From positions 12,963-76,962 of the forward strand of contig CAZRNB010000003.1 of the NCBI GenBank assembly GCA_964601355.1: DNA of 64,000 bases, given 5' to 3'. The notes beneath the pieces are model-generated. The model ran no database searches and was not told the origin of the DNA. It worked only from the letters and a program-made list of their open reading frames with translations. The translations under genes were made by a program, and so were the position numbers. Shown here piece after piece: positions 57,920 to 64,000 of the stretch; the first letter of the stretch is position 1, and the number at the start of each line of letters is the position of its first letter. The DNA is from CAZRNB01 sp964601355. GTDB taxonomy: Bacteria; Planctomycetota; Phycisphaerae; Sedimentisphaerales; Anaerobacaceae.

Positions 57920-59296
57920 TTACCGCGGCAGTCTTCTTTGGAATAATCTGGGGGTAAACCTTGAAATGAGATCTCTGATTTGCACAATCTTGCGAGCCAG
58001 CCAAATGCTGTGAGCCAGCGCTTTTAAATCGCTGTCGTTTTCTGCTAAATCTTTTGCCTTATCTATCCTTTCGGCAGCACTGTCTAATCTGCCCATCTTT
58101 AAATAGACAAAAGCCGAATCTCTCAATGCCCCAATATGGTTACTGTCTATATCAAGTGCATGAGCGAAAAACTCCACGGCATTTTCGAGCCGCTCTTTAT
58201 TGGCGCTGACAAGACCAAGATAATAATAGGCATCAGGATTAACAGAATCTAGATCAACGGCATCCAAAAGGCAGCGTGTCGATAAATCAAGCTCGCCGAT
58301 CGTCAAAAACATCGAACCCATAGAAACCAATGTATTCGCATCGTCAGGCCTTAACTTCAGCTCAGAAACCAGATAGGCTCTGGCTTTTTGCTTTTGTCCT
58401 CTGGCCAACGCATACTGAGCCAGCCTGAAGTACGGACCCTTGAGGGCGCCATCATTTTGCAAGGCACGATTGTACAGGTCTACTGCCTGCTGGTAATCGG
58501 CTCTATTAAAGGCAATCTCTCCGAGATAAAAAAAAGCCGGTGCAAAATCGGGATTTAGCTCAAGTATCCTTGAAAACTTCTCTTTTGCCGATTCAACATC
58601 ACCTATCTCAAGCAGAAACAAGCCGAAATCGAGAATAACATCAACATCCCCGGGATTGTTGCGAAGATCCGCCAGGAAATGCTCACGAGCCACCTTGATA
58701 CTACCATCCGCCCAGTAGGCCTGAGCGATGCGATAGTTAATCTGCGGATGGCTTGGCTCAAGCTCAGCCGTCTTCAGCCAGCATCGGATAGCCTTTTTAT
58801 ACTGGCCCAGAGCAAAAAGGCTGTTGCCGATATTGTAGTAGCACAAAGCGCAGTCCGGATTTATTTGTTGAGCAAGATAAAACATCTGCTCAGCCAAATC
58901 ATATTGCCCCATTTCGGTATAGGTTATTATTCGGTTGCAATAACACGGCTCAAACTCTGGTTCGAGCTCCTGAATGTGCTCGAATACACTCAGAGCCAGG
59001 TCGTACTGTCCGGTGCGGGTATAATCTACCGCCAGCGAATTTAGGATCTCAAGGTCTTCGGGATTGAGCTGCAAGGCGATTTCATATTCATTTACAGCGT
59101 CCTCGTAGCGGTTCATGGAGTCGAGGGTAAGAGCTTTGTTGAAATGCCATGAGCTGTTGGATGGATTTATCTCAAGCGCCGCTTCTATTTGCTCAAGGGC
59201 TTGCGGCATTTTGCCATCTTCATAAAGCTCAAATGCCTTCAATGCCTTATTCTCGGCTTTGTCATAAGAGCCAAATTCCATATCTTCGAAGATCAT
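57920..59296 (-). CDS. Tetratricopeptide-repeat protein
   Basis: 458 aa almost entirely of TPR units of about 34 aa, for example YEDAVNEYEIALQLNPEDLE, TGQYDLALSVFEHIQELEPE, QYKKAIRCWLKTAELEPSHP, DAYYYLGLVSANKERLENAV. I count about 10-11 repeats. There is no signal peptide, so probably cytosolic scaffold. Highly regular units with G8/A20 positions suggest one continuous superhelix. No effector domain is visible. It starts at ATG 59294-59296 and is divergent from ribH. Confidence 0.8.
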   Translation of the reverse strand: MIFEDMEFGSYDKAENKALKAFELYEDGKMPQALEQIEAALEINPSNSSWHFNKALTLDSMNRYEDAVNEYEIALQLNPEDLEILNSLAVDYTRTGQYDLALSVFEHIQELEPEFEPCYCNRIITYTEMGQYDLAEQMFYLAQQINPDCALCYYNIGNSLFALGQYKKAIRCWLKTAELEPSHPQINYRIAQAYWADGSIKVAREHFLADLRNNPGDVDVILDFGLFLLEIGDVESAKEKFSRILELNPDFAPAFFYLGEIAFNRADYQQAVDLYNRALQNDGALKGPYFRLAQYALARGQKQKARAYLVSELKLRPDDANTLVSMGSMFLTIGELDLSTRCLLDAVDLDSVNPDAYYYLGLVSANKERLENAVEFFAHALDIDSNHIGALRDSAFVYLKMGRLDSAAERIDKAKDLAENDSDLKALAHSIWLARKIVQIRDLISRFTPRLFQRRLPR

Positions 59297-59671
59297 TCTC
59301 GCTTTTACCTTTGTTTAGAGTCCTACAATCTTAGTCCAACTTACTACCCTACGGCAGTTATCGCCCACAAACCGGCATTGCCTTAATGGTTTTTTAACGG
59401 ATTGAGAGCCGCCTGTATTCAATGAAAATTTTGCTTGAAATTTGAAGTATAAGTTCTTATATTTATATAACTTAGTTTAGAATCGATGAATCAGCGCTAC
59501 TATTAGGCTCTTATGAAGTTACTGTTTTTCTGGAAAGCATTTGCCAAGAGTCTTATAATGTGGGACTGTAAAGTCCAATGGTTTTAAGTCGTCGCCGTCC
59601 TTCTTCGTATTAGAACTACGAAGGATGAATGCCGGCGGCGGCTAAACTAACAATGTTTGGAGAAATGCACT
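59297..59671. other. Gap with a structured hairpin upstream of ribH
   Basis: About 375 bp without a gene. Near 59594-59640 GCCGTCCTTCTTCGTA and TACGAAGGATGAATGCCGGC can form a long, interrupted hairpin whose right end reads GGCGGCTAAAC. It is not the FMN riboswitch, whose conserved core is absent. It may still act as a leader or terminator element for ribH. Confidence 0.4.
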
Positions 59672-60136
59672 ATGATTAAGGAAATAAAAGGCCAGGTAAC
59701 AGCAGGTAAGGGAAATTATGTTATAGTAGTAAGCAGATTTAATGAATTCATAAGCTCCAAGCTGCTTTCCGGTGCGATAGATAGTCTTTTGCGACACGGT
59801 GCCGCCGATCAGCAGATTTCGGCAATCTGGGTGCCGGGGGCATGTGAAATTCCAATAGTCGCAAAGAAACTGGCTCAAAGTGGTAAGTACGTTGCGGTTA
59901 TCTGCCTTGGTGCGGTTATACAAGGTCAAACTCCTCATTATGACTTTGTCTGTCAGCAGGTATCCCGTGGGGTCGGACAAATCAACTACGATACAGGTAT
60001 TCCTGCTATATTTGGCGTTCTGACCTGTGACACTCTGGAACAGGCTGTCGAAAGAGCCGGCACCAGAATGGGTAACGCCGGCGCCGACGCAGCAATAACA
60101 GCTATGGAAATGACCAACGTGATGGGACAAATTTAA
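59672..60136 (+). CDS. ribH: 6,7-dimethyl-8-ribityllumazine synthase
   Basis: Penultimate enzyme of riboflavin synthesis, an icosahedral or pentameric cytosolic enzyme. 154 aa from ATG 59672 with TTGGAGAA upstream. Family motifs: VIVVSRFNEFISSKLLSGAI, WVPGACEIPIVAKKLAQ, VICLGAVIQGQTPHYDFVC with the catalytic His, and VLTCDTLEQAVERAG. It is followed by nusB after 98 bp of repeat text, a ribH-nusB order common in bacteria. Confidence 0.95.
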   Translation: MIKEIKGQVTAGKGNYVIVVSRFNEFISSKLLSGAIDSLLRHGAADQQISAIWVPGACEIPIVAKKLAQSGKYVAVICLGAVIQGQTPHYDFVCQQVSRGVGQINYDTGIPAIFGVLTCDTLEQAVERAGTRMGNAGADAAITAMEMTNVMGQI

Positions 60137-60234
60137 GTAGTTCGTAGTTATGAGTTCGTAGTTCATAGATTTTAGACTATAAATAGAAACCAGTAAACTA
60201 ATAACAACGGACTACGAACAACGAACAATGAACC
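60137..60234. repeat. Simple-text repeat between ribH and nusB
   Basis: TAGTTCGTAGTTATGAGTTC and ACTACGAACAACGAACAATG repeat on both strands; the same words occur at 5766-5823. The block ends exactly at the nusB start, so the nusB ribosome binding region is repeat-derived and lacks a good Shine-Dalgarno sequence. Confidence 0.65.
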
Positions 60235-60645
60235 ATGAACTTTGATAAAAGAACAAGGGCCAGAGAGTTAGCCTTACAAGCTCTATATCAGCTCGATGTA
60301 CAGGGATCGGACATATTCGAGTATTTAGCTCAATTTTTCATAGAGTCGGACCAGGATGATTTCGTCCGCCGGCTCGCATCAGATTGGACAAAAGGAACAT
60401 GGGAAAACCTCACCCAATGTGACGAACTGATAACTGCTTCGACGATAAGGTGGCGATTCAAAAGGCTGGCGCCCGTCGATAAAAACATTTTAAGATTGGC
60501 GGTTTATCAGTTAAAATTCTGCCCCGATATTCCGCCAAAAGTGGTAATAAACGAAGCTATCGAGCTGGCCAAAAGGTATGGCACCGACAAGTCCGGTCCA
60601 TTCGTTAATGGAGTGCTTGACGCGGTCCTGAAGAAAATAAAATAA
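60235..60645 (+). CDS. nusB: Transcription antitermination factor NusB
   Basis: 136-aa all-helical RNA-binding protein that with NusE/S10 binds boxA and prevents premature termination of rRNA transcription. Start MNFDKRTRARELALQALYQL is the family signature, followed by WRFKRLAPVDKNILRLAVYQ, PKVVINEAIELAKRYGTDKS and PFVNGVLDAVLKKI. ATG 60235 is the only sensible start. It ends at a pair of hairpins. Confidence 0.95.
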   Translation: MNFDKRTRARELALQALYQLDVQGSDIFEYLAQFFIESDQDDFVRRLASDWTKGTWENLTQCDELITASTIRWRFKRLAPVDKNILRLAVYQLKFCPDIPPKVVINEAIELAKRYGTDKSGPFVNGVLDAVLKKIK

Positions 60646-60646
60646 A

Positions 60647-60665
60647 CCCCACGTGAAACGTGGGG
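60647..60665 (+). terminator. Hairpin after nusB
   Basis: CCCCACGT (60647-60654) pairs with ACGTGGGG (60658-60665), tail CTAAAT. Placed right after the nusB stop; without a T-run, so a weak or Rho-assisted terminator, or one of the GGGGCTAAAY repeats. Confidence 0.5.
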
Positions 60666-60687
60666 CTAAATACCCTATAATATTTAG

Positions 60688-60706
60688 CCCCCGGTTTTAC
60701 CGGGGG
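60688..60706. repeat. Hairpin with inverted TTTAGCCCCC tail
   Basis: CCCCCGG (60688-60694) pairs with CCGGGGG (60700-60706). The flank TATTTAGCCCCC is the complement of the GGGGCTAAAY tail. It lies 15 bp before the parA-type start codon. Confidence 0.6.
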
Positions 60707-60720
60707 TCTTCTATGCCGAT

Positions 60721-61635
60721 ATGAGAGTCATTGCAGTAATAAATCAGAAGGGAGGGGTGGGAAAGACAACTACGGCTGTAAATACCGGAGCAGCTTTGGC
60801 TGCTATGGGTTTTAGAGTAGTTGTTATCGACCTTGACCCCCAGGGACACCTGACTATACACCTCGGCGTCGAGCCACAAGCAATTAAATTGGGCTCATAC
60901 GGCGTCTTAATTAAGGAAGCTAAATTTGAGCAGGAAATTCTGCTGGTTCGTCCAAGTCTCTGGCTGCTGCCTGCAAATATTGACCTGGTTGGTGCTGAAA
61001 CCGAGCTGGTCAGCGTGGTCGGCAGAGAGACCATCCTGCGAGAGGCCATCGAAACGGTTAAGGACAAATTCGATTACGTTTTTATTGACTGTCCCCCTTC
61101 GCTGGGTTTGTTGACCCTTAACGCTCTTGCCGCCGCCGAAGAGATATTTATTCCCCTCCAGCCGCATTTTCTTGCCCTGCAGGGACTCGGCAAATTGCTG
61201 CAAACCATTGAGTTAGTCAACAGAAGAATAAATCCGAGCCTGAAGGTCAAAGGTATTCTGCTTTGTATGTTCGATAGCCGTGCGTCACTTTCTGGCGAGG
61301 TCAAAATCGACATAGAGCGGTTTCTCGATAACGCACGCGGCACCAACAGCGCCTGGGCGGAAGCTCACATACTGCCGGTTTCTATTCGTAGAAACATCAA
61401 GCTTGCTGAGGCACCCAGCTATGGCAAAACAATCTTCGAATACGAACAAAACTGCCACGGCGCCGCAGACTACAGACAAGTAGCCCAATACTTAATAGAC
61501 ATGGACTCCGGCTTACTAAGCCATGATTCGCCCCGGCTTATTGAAACCTCTCAAGATAAAACACCCATTGAGATTAAAGAAATCCCTCAGCCGTCTTCGC
61601 AACCCATACTTCATCCAGACGGTTCAAAAAATTAA
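60721..61635 (+). CDS. ParA/Soj-family ATPase
   Basis: 304 aa. Deviant Walker A INQKGGVGKTTTAVNTGAAL, followed by VIDLDPQGHL (Walker A' region) and FDYVFIDCPPSLGLLTLNAL (Walker B/motif). The full ParA/Soj core with the switch-like PLQPHFLALQGLGKLLQTIE and LPVSIRRNIKLAEAPSYGK is present. Members partition chromosomes, plasmids or protein clusters. No parB is visible within the window. The C-terminal tail (SPRLIETSQDKTPIEIKE...) is disordered-looking and is not part of the family core. The start is ATG 60721. Confidence 0.85.
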   Translation: MRVIAVINQKGGVGKTTTAVNTGAALAAMGFRVVVIDLDPQGHLTIHLGVEPQAIKLGSYGVLIKEAKFEQEILLVRPSLWLLPANIDLVGAETELVSVVGRETILREAIETVKDKFDYVFIDCPPSLGLLTLNALAAAEEIFIPLQPHFLALQGLGKLLQTIELVNRRINPSLKVKGILLCMFDSRASLSGEVKIDIERFLDNARGTNSAWAEAHILPVSIRRNIKLAEAPSYGKTIFEYEQNCHGAADYRQVAQYLIDMDSGLLSHDSPRLIETSQDKTPIEIKEIPQPSSQPILHPDGSKN

Positions 61636-61666
61636 ATATCAAAATGCTTTGTCGAAAAGACTCACC

Positions 61667-61760
61667 GTCATTTCGACCGGAGCGATGCATTAGCATCGCG
61701 AAGTGGAGAAATCTACTAATAGCAGATTTCTCGACTCACCTTCGGCTCGCTCGAAATGAC
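61667..61760. repeat. 95-bp-class dispersed repeat, copy 2
   Basis: GTCATTTCGA at 61667 and TCGAAATGAC at 61751-61760 bound a unit with GTGGAGAAATCTAC and AGATTTCTCGACTC inside, like 8452-8546. The rest of the 266-bp gap has only A/T words such as AAATATCAAAATGC and no gene. Confidence 0.8.
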
Positions 61761-61901
61761 AAGATACATTGTTTTCTACAGAGCGATATCAAAATTACAT
61801 TGCAAAATTCAAAAAGTATTTTTGAATTTTGATCTGTCATTCTAATTTTTGCATTCTGATTTTTTTTGACTTTTGCCGGTAGTAATGCCTTTTTTAGTGA
61901 C

Positions 61902-62117
61902 TTATGCTCTGCCGAGTGATTTCATGTACTTTCTCGACTTGCGAAGCCCCATTCTGGATGCTTTCTTCTTTACCGCTTCAGCCGGACGACCAAGTTTGGC
62001 AGCTATGGAGGCCGTGGGACTCGTGGGGAAAAGTTTCGTAAGCAGACCAATGTCCCCCTTCGTCCAAAGCCCCTTTGCTGCTCTTTTTGCCTTTGCGGCT
62101 TTTTTCTTCTTAGCCAT
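61902..62117 (-). CDS. Small Myb/SANT-like DNA-binding protein
   Basis: 71 aa, very basic. Lys/Ala-rich N-terminal tail (MAKKKKAAKAKRAAKGLWTK), then one three-helix domain: WTKGDIGLLTKLFPTSPTAS, IAAKLGRPAEAVKKKASRMG. The tryptophan spacing and the A-x-x-LGR-x-x-x-A-V turn resemble Myb/SANT or homeodomain-like modules. AGGGAG precedes the ATG. It may be a nucleoid-associated or regulatory protein; no partner is visible. Confidence 0.7.
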   Translation of the reverse strand: MAKKKKAAKAKRAAKGLWTKGDIGLLTKLFPTSPTASIAAKLGRPAEAVKKKASRMGLRKSRKYMKSLGRA

Positions 62118-62568
62118 TTTACACTCCCTTTCTTTAAGTGGTACAGCAGTAATGTTGTTTACATGTTCAGTAATGTCACCTTGTTGTGTAATTTATGGAT
62201 TGACTCTCATGATGTCAAGAATTTTTGGTAAATTAAATAGAAAAAGTTGAGAATTCGTCGGCAGGTATTATTGACTGCCTTCAAGAGATGTGAGCCTCAA
62301 GACGGTGACTGTCACCGAATCAGAGGACAGAAGACAGAAGATGGAATCACGATAAATACAATCAGAGCCACGACCGTAAGGGAGTGGTAGCTCAATTACA
62401 GACGACATAATTCCGACTCATGTCTCCGGGCTTTTAGGTTTCAATCCGAGGCCAAATAATAATTGACAAAAAGGCACACCTGTTGTACAAGACGACTCAA
62501 AAATTAAATGCTCGATGCTCGGCGAGAACTTAGTATCGAGAGCCGCGGGTCGAGAAAGGGGATGAATA
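62118..62568. other. Gap upstream of carB with repeats
   Basis: About 450 bp without a gene. It has TTCTGTCTTCTGTCCTCTG-type text (on the minus strand) near 62320-62345, the inverted 25-bp repeat copy 62363-62387, and GCTCGATGCTCGGCGAGAAC near 62505. A stretch at about 62380-62455 faintly recalls a tRNA but does not fold well. Confidence 0.5.
62363..62387 (+). repeat. 25-bp dispersed repeat, copy 2
   Basis: CAGAGCCACGACCGTAAGGG followed by AGTGG is the inverted counterpart of 2063-2087 with one mismatch. Confidence 0.7.
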
Positions 62569-64000
62569 ATGCCTAAATGCAAGGACATACATAAGGTAAT
62601 GATTATAGGCTCAGGGCCGATTGTAATCGGACAAGCCTGCGAATTTGATTACTCCGGCACACAGGCGTGTAAAGCTCTTAGAAAATTAGGCTACAAAATC
62701 GTGCTTGTCAACTCCAATCCGGCAACTATTATGACCGACCCTGGCATGGCTGATGTTACGTATATTGAGCCGCTCAATGCCAAAACCATGGAGAAAATTA
62801 TAGCAAAAGAGCAGCCGGACGCACTGCTGCCAAACCTTGGCGGTCAAACAGGCCTAAATCTTTCTTCGGAACTGTCCCGTAGAGGGATTTTGGATAAATA
62901 CAACGTCCAGATTATCGGCGTCAAGGCCGACGCAATTGAGCGGGGCGAAGACCGTAAGGCATTCAAGGATACTATGAAGCAGCTCGGCATCGACATGCCA
63001 AGAAGTGAAATTGCACATAGTCTTGAGGAAGCCGAAAAGGTGCTTGAAACAATTGGACTACCCTGCGTCATACGTCCTGCTTATACCCTCGGCGGCACAG
63101 GCGGCGGACTCGTGTACAATATTGAAGAGTTTCGTACCATTGTTGAAAGGGGCCTATCTTTTAGCCTTGTGGGACAAGTGCTGATTGAGGAATCCGTGCT
63201 CGGATGGGAAGAGCTGGAGCTTGAAGTCGTGCGCGACGCAAAGAACCAGATGATCACGGTATGCTTTATAGAAAATGTTGATGCAATGGGCATTCACACG
63301 GGTGATTCATACTGTACTGCACCTATGCTGACTATCGATCCCAAGCTCCAAAAAGTTCTCCAGAAATATTCTTATAATATTGTCGAGGCCATCGGCGTCA
63401 TCGGCGGAACCAACATCCAGTTTGCCCACGACCCAAAAACTGGCAGAGTCGTGGTTATCGAAATCAATCCGAGAACTTCACGGTCATCCGCTCTTGCCTC
63501 AAAAGCGACCGGATTTCCTATCGCGCTTGTTTCATCCATGCTGGCAGGCGGCCTGACTATGGATGAAATTCCATATTGGCGCGACGGCACGCTTGAGAAA
63601 TATACGCCTTCGGGTGACTATGTAGTAGTAAAGTTTGCACGATGGGCTTTTGAAAAATTCAAAGGCATCCAGGACAAATTGGGGACACAAATGCGAGCCG
63701 TTGGAGAGGTCATGAGCATTGGCAAGACCTACAAGGAGGCCCTTCAAAAATCCATTCGCTCCCTCGAAATCGGTCGCTACGGCTTAGGTTTTGCCAAAGA
63801 TTTTAATAAAAAGACCCTCAATGAGCTTATGGAGCTTCTGAGAGAGCCGACCAGCGAGCGCCAATTCATTATGTATGAGGCGCTACGCAAGGGTGCGGAC
63901 GTCAGTACGCTTTATGAAAAGACGTATATTAAGCCCTGGTTTATCGAGCAGATGAAAGAGCTTGTACAGCTTGAGGAAAAAATATTGAAGTATAAGGGCA
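62569..64000 (+). CDS. carB: Carbamoyl-phosphate synthase large subunit (3' end beyond window)
   Basis: Makes carbamoyl phosphate from bicarbonate, ammonia (from CarA) and 2 ATP, for arginine and pyrimidines. The ATG at 62569 has AGGGG 8 nt upstream and opens MPKCKDIHKVMIIGSGPIVI. The first ATP-grasp half is complete here: EFDYSGTQACKALRKLGYK, LPNLGGQTGLNLSSELSRR, RPAYTLGGTGGG, EESVLGWEELELEVVRD and EINPRTSRSSALASKATGFP. The oligomerisation region follows and the window stops at about residue 477 of about 1,070. No carA is next to it. Long leader of repeat text upstream. Confidence 0.96.
   Translation, partial: MPKCKDIHKVMIIGSGPIVIGQACEFDYSGTQACKALRKLGYKIVLVNSNPATIMTDPGMADVTYIEPLNAKTMEKIIAKEQPDALLPNLGGQTGLNLSSELSRRGILDKYNVQIIGVKADAIERGEDRKAFKDTMKQLGIDMPRSEIAHSLEEAEKVLETIGLPCVIRPAYTLGGTGGGLVYNIEEFRTIVERGLSFSLVGQVLIEESVLGWEELELEVVRDAKNQMITVCFIENVDAMGIHTGDSYCTAPMLTIDPKLQKVLQKYSYNIVEAIGVIGGTNIQFAHDPKTGRVVVIEINPRTSRSSALASKATGFPIALVSSMLAGGLTMDEIPYWRDGTLEKYTPSGDYVVVKFARWAFEKFKGIQDKLGTQMRAVGEVMSIGKTYKEALQKSIRSLEIGRYGLGFAKDFNKKTLNELMELLREPTSERQFIMYEALRKGADVSTLYEKTYIKPWFIEQMKELVQLEEKILKYKG

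Noticed and set aside
59460..59671. FMN riboswitch before ribH
   Set aside because: A structured hairpin exists, but none of the conserved FMN-riboswitch core segments could be found.
62378..62455. Possible tRNA-like sequence (GGTAGCTCAATTAC, GGTTTCAATCC)
   Set aside because: A D-arm and T-arm-like text occur, but no acceptor stem or anticodon arm forms, and its left part belongs to the 25-bp repeat.

Overview
The window looks like the chromosome of an anaerobic, mesophilic Planctomycetota bacterium, most likely of the class Phycisphaerae. This is inference. The signs are an enlarged SecA, many long TPR proteins, a UbiA/HpnK/GT2/ArnT-type envelope glycolipid neighbourhood, a Re-citrate-synthase-like enzyme typical of strict anaerobes, and intergenic spaces crowded with dispersed palindromic and simple-text repeats. 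Nothing here fixes the species.

Layout. (1) 1-11.9 kb is core housekeeping: typA (partial), secA, rnr, rpsT and a TPR protein on the minus strand, then glyA on the plus strand with its own terminator. (2) 11,980-28,224 is a 16.2-kb integrative element in the 3' end of a tRNA-Glu(TTC) gene, bounded by a 27-bp direct repeat. Its tyrosine integrase lies against the tRNA end. Its cargo is a dCTP-deaminase-like enzyme with a small partner, a type III-like Mod/Res restriction-modification pair, a Panacea-like/PemK-like two-gene pair, a 678-aa coiled-coil/winged-helix protein behind a strongly structured leader, an AlpA-like/winged-helix/XRE control block with iteron-like palindromes, and two small membrane proteins. 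(3) 28.3-45.4 kb is chromosome: ferredoxin, gdhA, a GAF-like/LuxR regulator, a large secreted TPR protein, groEL and groES, a receiver-domain protein, then a minus-strand run of accessory genes (MarR, DUF3788, NTF2-like, nitroreductase, PPOX-like, DUF3795, beta-helix proteins), one of them broken. (4) 45.5-53.6 kb is an envelope-lipid region (UbiA-type prenyltransferase, HpnK-type deacetylase, GT2 transferase, two phosphatase-like proteins, ArnT-like transferase, lipid-A N-domain protein), then thrC. (5) 54.3-64 kb holds a HEAT lipoprotein, HAD hydrolase, Re-citrate-synthase-like gene, tRNA-Leu(TAA), a TPR protein, ribH, nusB, a ParA-family ATPase, a small Myb/SANT-like protein and the start of carB.

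The most striking observation is at the element ends. The 27-bp att core is in frame with the integrase gene. In the integrated state the integrase reads into the tRNA copy and stops 3 codons past the core (450 aa). At the other end the same core opens, in the same frame, into 65 codons that end in an ATGA overlap with the first cargo gene. Joining the ends in a circle would restore a 512-residue integrase translationally coupled to that HTH gene. The element therefore appears to switch the C-terminus of its own recombinase, and the coupling to its neighbour, on excision. The structured leader at 22.04-22.19 kb, whose two long helices cross and cover a ribosome binding site, and the CTTTAG-AAA-CTAAAG palindromes at 25.4-25.6 kb are the next most interesting unexplained signals.
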